Part shown: piece by piece, positions 63,944-64,000 of the stretch
Position numbering within the stretch: position 1 is the first letter of the stretch
Layout: every line of letters begins with the position of its first letter
Source: Chitinophaga sp. Cy-1792
Lineage (GTDB): Bacteria; Bacteroidota; Bacteroidia; Chitinophagales; Chitinophagaceae
Assembly (NCBI RefSeq): GCF_011752935.1
Contig: NZ_VWWO01000002.1
Location: 1,674,001-1,738,000 of the forward strand
Direction of reading: 5' to 3'
DNA: 64,000 nt
Notes under the pieces: generated by a model
The model's database searches: none
The model's input: only the letters and a program-made list of their open reading frames with translations
What the model was told of the DNA's origin: nothing
Program-made: the position numbers and the translations under genes

Positions 63944-64000
63944 GAAAGATAATTCTGTTAATTGGGCTGATATTCGCAGCCAATGTATGTTTAGCGGTTG
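63940..64000 (+). CDS. Start of a further secreted protein (cut by the window end)
   Basis: ATGA overlap with the preceding gene. The 20 visible codons encode a signal peptide, MRKIILLIGLIFAANVCLAV. Being translationally coupled to the TANFOR-type gene, it belongs to the same surface cluster; what it encodes cannot be seen. Confidence 0.75.
   Translation, partial: MRKIILLIGLIFAANVCLAV

Overview
The window looks like chromosomal DNA of a Bacteroidota glycan degrader, most likely a Chitinophagaceae member close to Chitinophaga. This is inference from SusC/SusD pairs, several promoters of the Bacteroidota type (TTTG, 19 bases, TAnnTTTG), lipoprotein signals, and the mix of GH10/GH3/GH67/GH43/GH16 enzymes. 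I saw no tRNA, rRNA, CRISPR array, insertion sequence or integrase. One small decayed reading frame lies near 41.2-41.5 kb.

Region 1 (1-11.1 kb, + strand) is one tight gene run ending at a strong terminator. It holds the end of a SusC-type porin, its SusD lipoprotein, two tandem paralogous DoxX-like membrane proteins, a lipoprotein cytochrome c, a SoxC/SorA-type molybdenum sulfite dehydrogenase, an FAD dehydrogenase and a YeiH-family putative sulfate exporter. Read together it suggests TonB-dependent import of an organosulfur compound, periplasmic sulfite oxidation and sulfate export. No sulfatase or sulfo-lyase is visible, so the substrate is unknown.

Region 2 (11.2-23.1 kb) is mixed: a sialidase-like Asp-box protein, a fused EamA transporter-esterase, a Crp-like regulator, a GH16 laminarinase-like lipoprotein, a GH43 enzyme, two GNAT acetyltransferases, a DUF72 protein, a small AAA+ ATPase and a MacB-like permease.

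Region 3 (23.2-28.6 kb, - strand) codes for a DUF4402 pilin-like protein, a large usher-like outer-membrane protein, a Crp/Fnr regulator and a PapD-like chaperone candidate. This resembles a chaperone-usher surface-fibre system built from Bacteroidota-specific parts, with a hairpin between pilin and usher genes.

Region 4 (28.9-42.5 kb) holds stress, redox and housekeeping genes: AraC regulator and divergent old-yellow-enzyme homologue (proton-donor Tyr replaced by Phe), MgtA-type Mg2+ ATPase, PPK2 kinase, DUF493 protein, MdaB/YgiN quinone pair, GrpB, PP2C-like phosphatase, Hsp20, a DUF6348-like protein and a methyltransferase, plus several secreted proteins of unknown function.

Region 5 (42.5-59.1 kb) is a glucuronoxylan utilization locus in two divergent arms. 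The - arm has GH67 alpha-glucuronidase, an SDR oxidoreductase and a sialate-O-acetylesterase-type esterase, behind a LacI regulator. The + arm has SusC, SusD, GH10 xylanase with an inserted CBM, GH3 beta-xylosidase and mannonate dehydratase UxuA. Matching LacI-type operator sequences lie in front of both arms and of lacI, so the whole locus is probably one regulon.

Region 6 (59.2-64 kb) has a small SRPBCC protein and then the start of a surface-protein cluster: a beta-barrel protein, a TANFOR/fibronectin-type protein with a long coiled coil, and the first codons of another secreted protein that runs out of the window.
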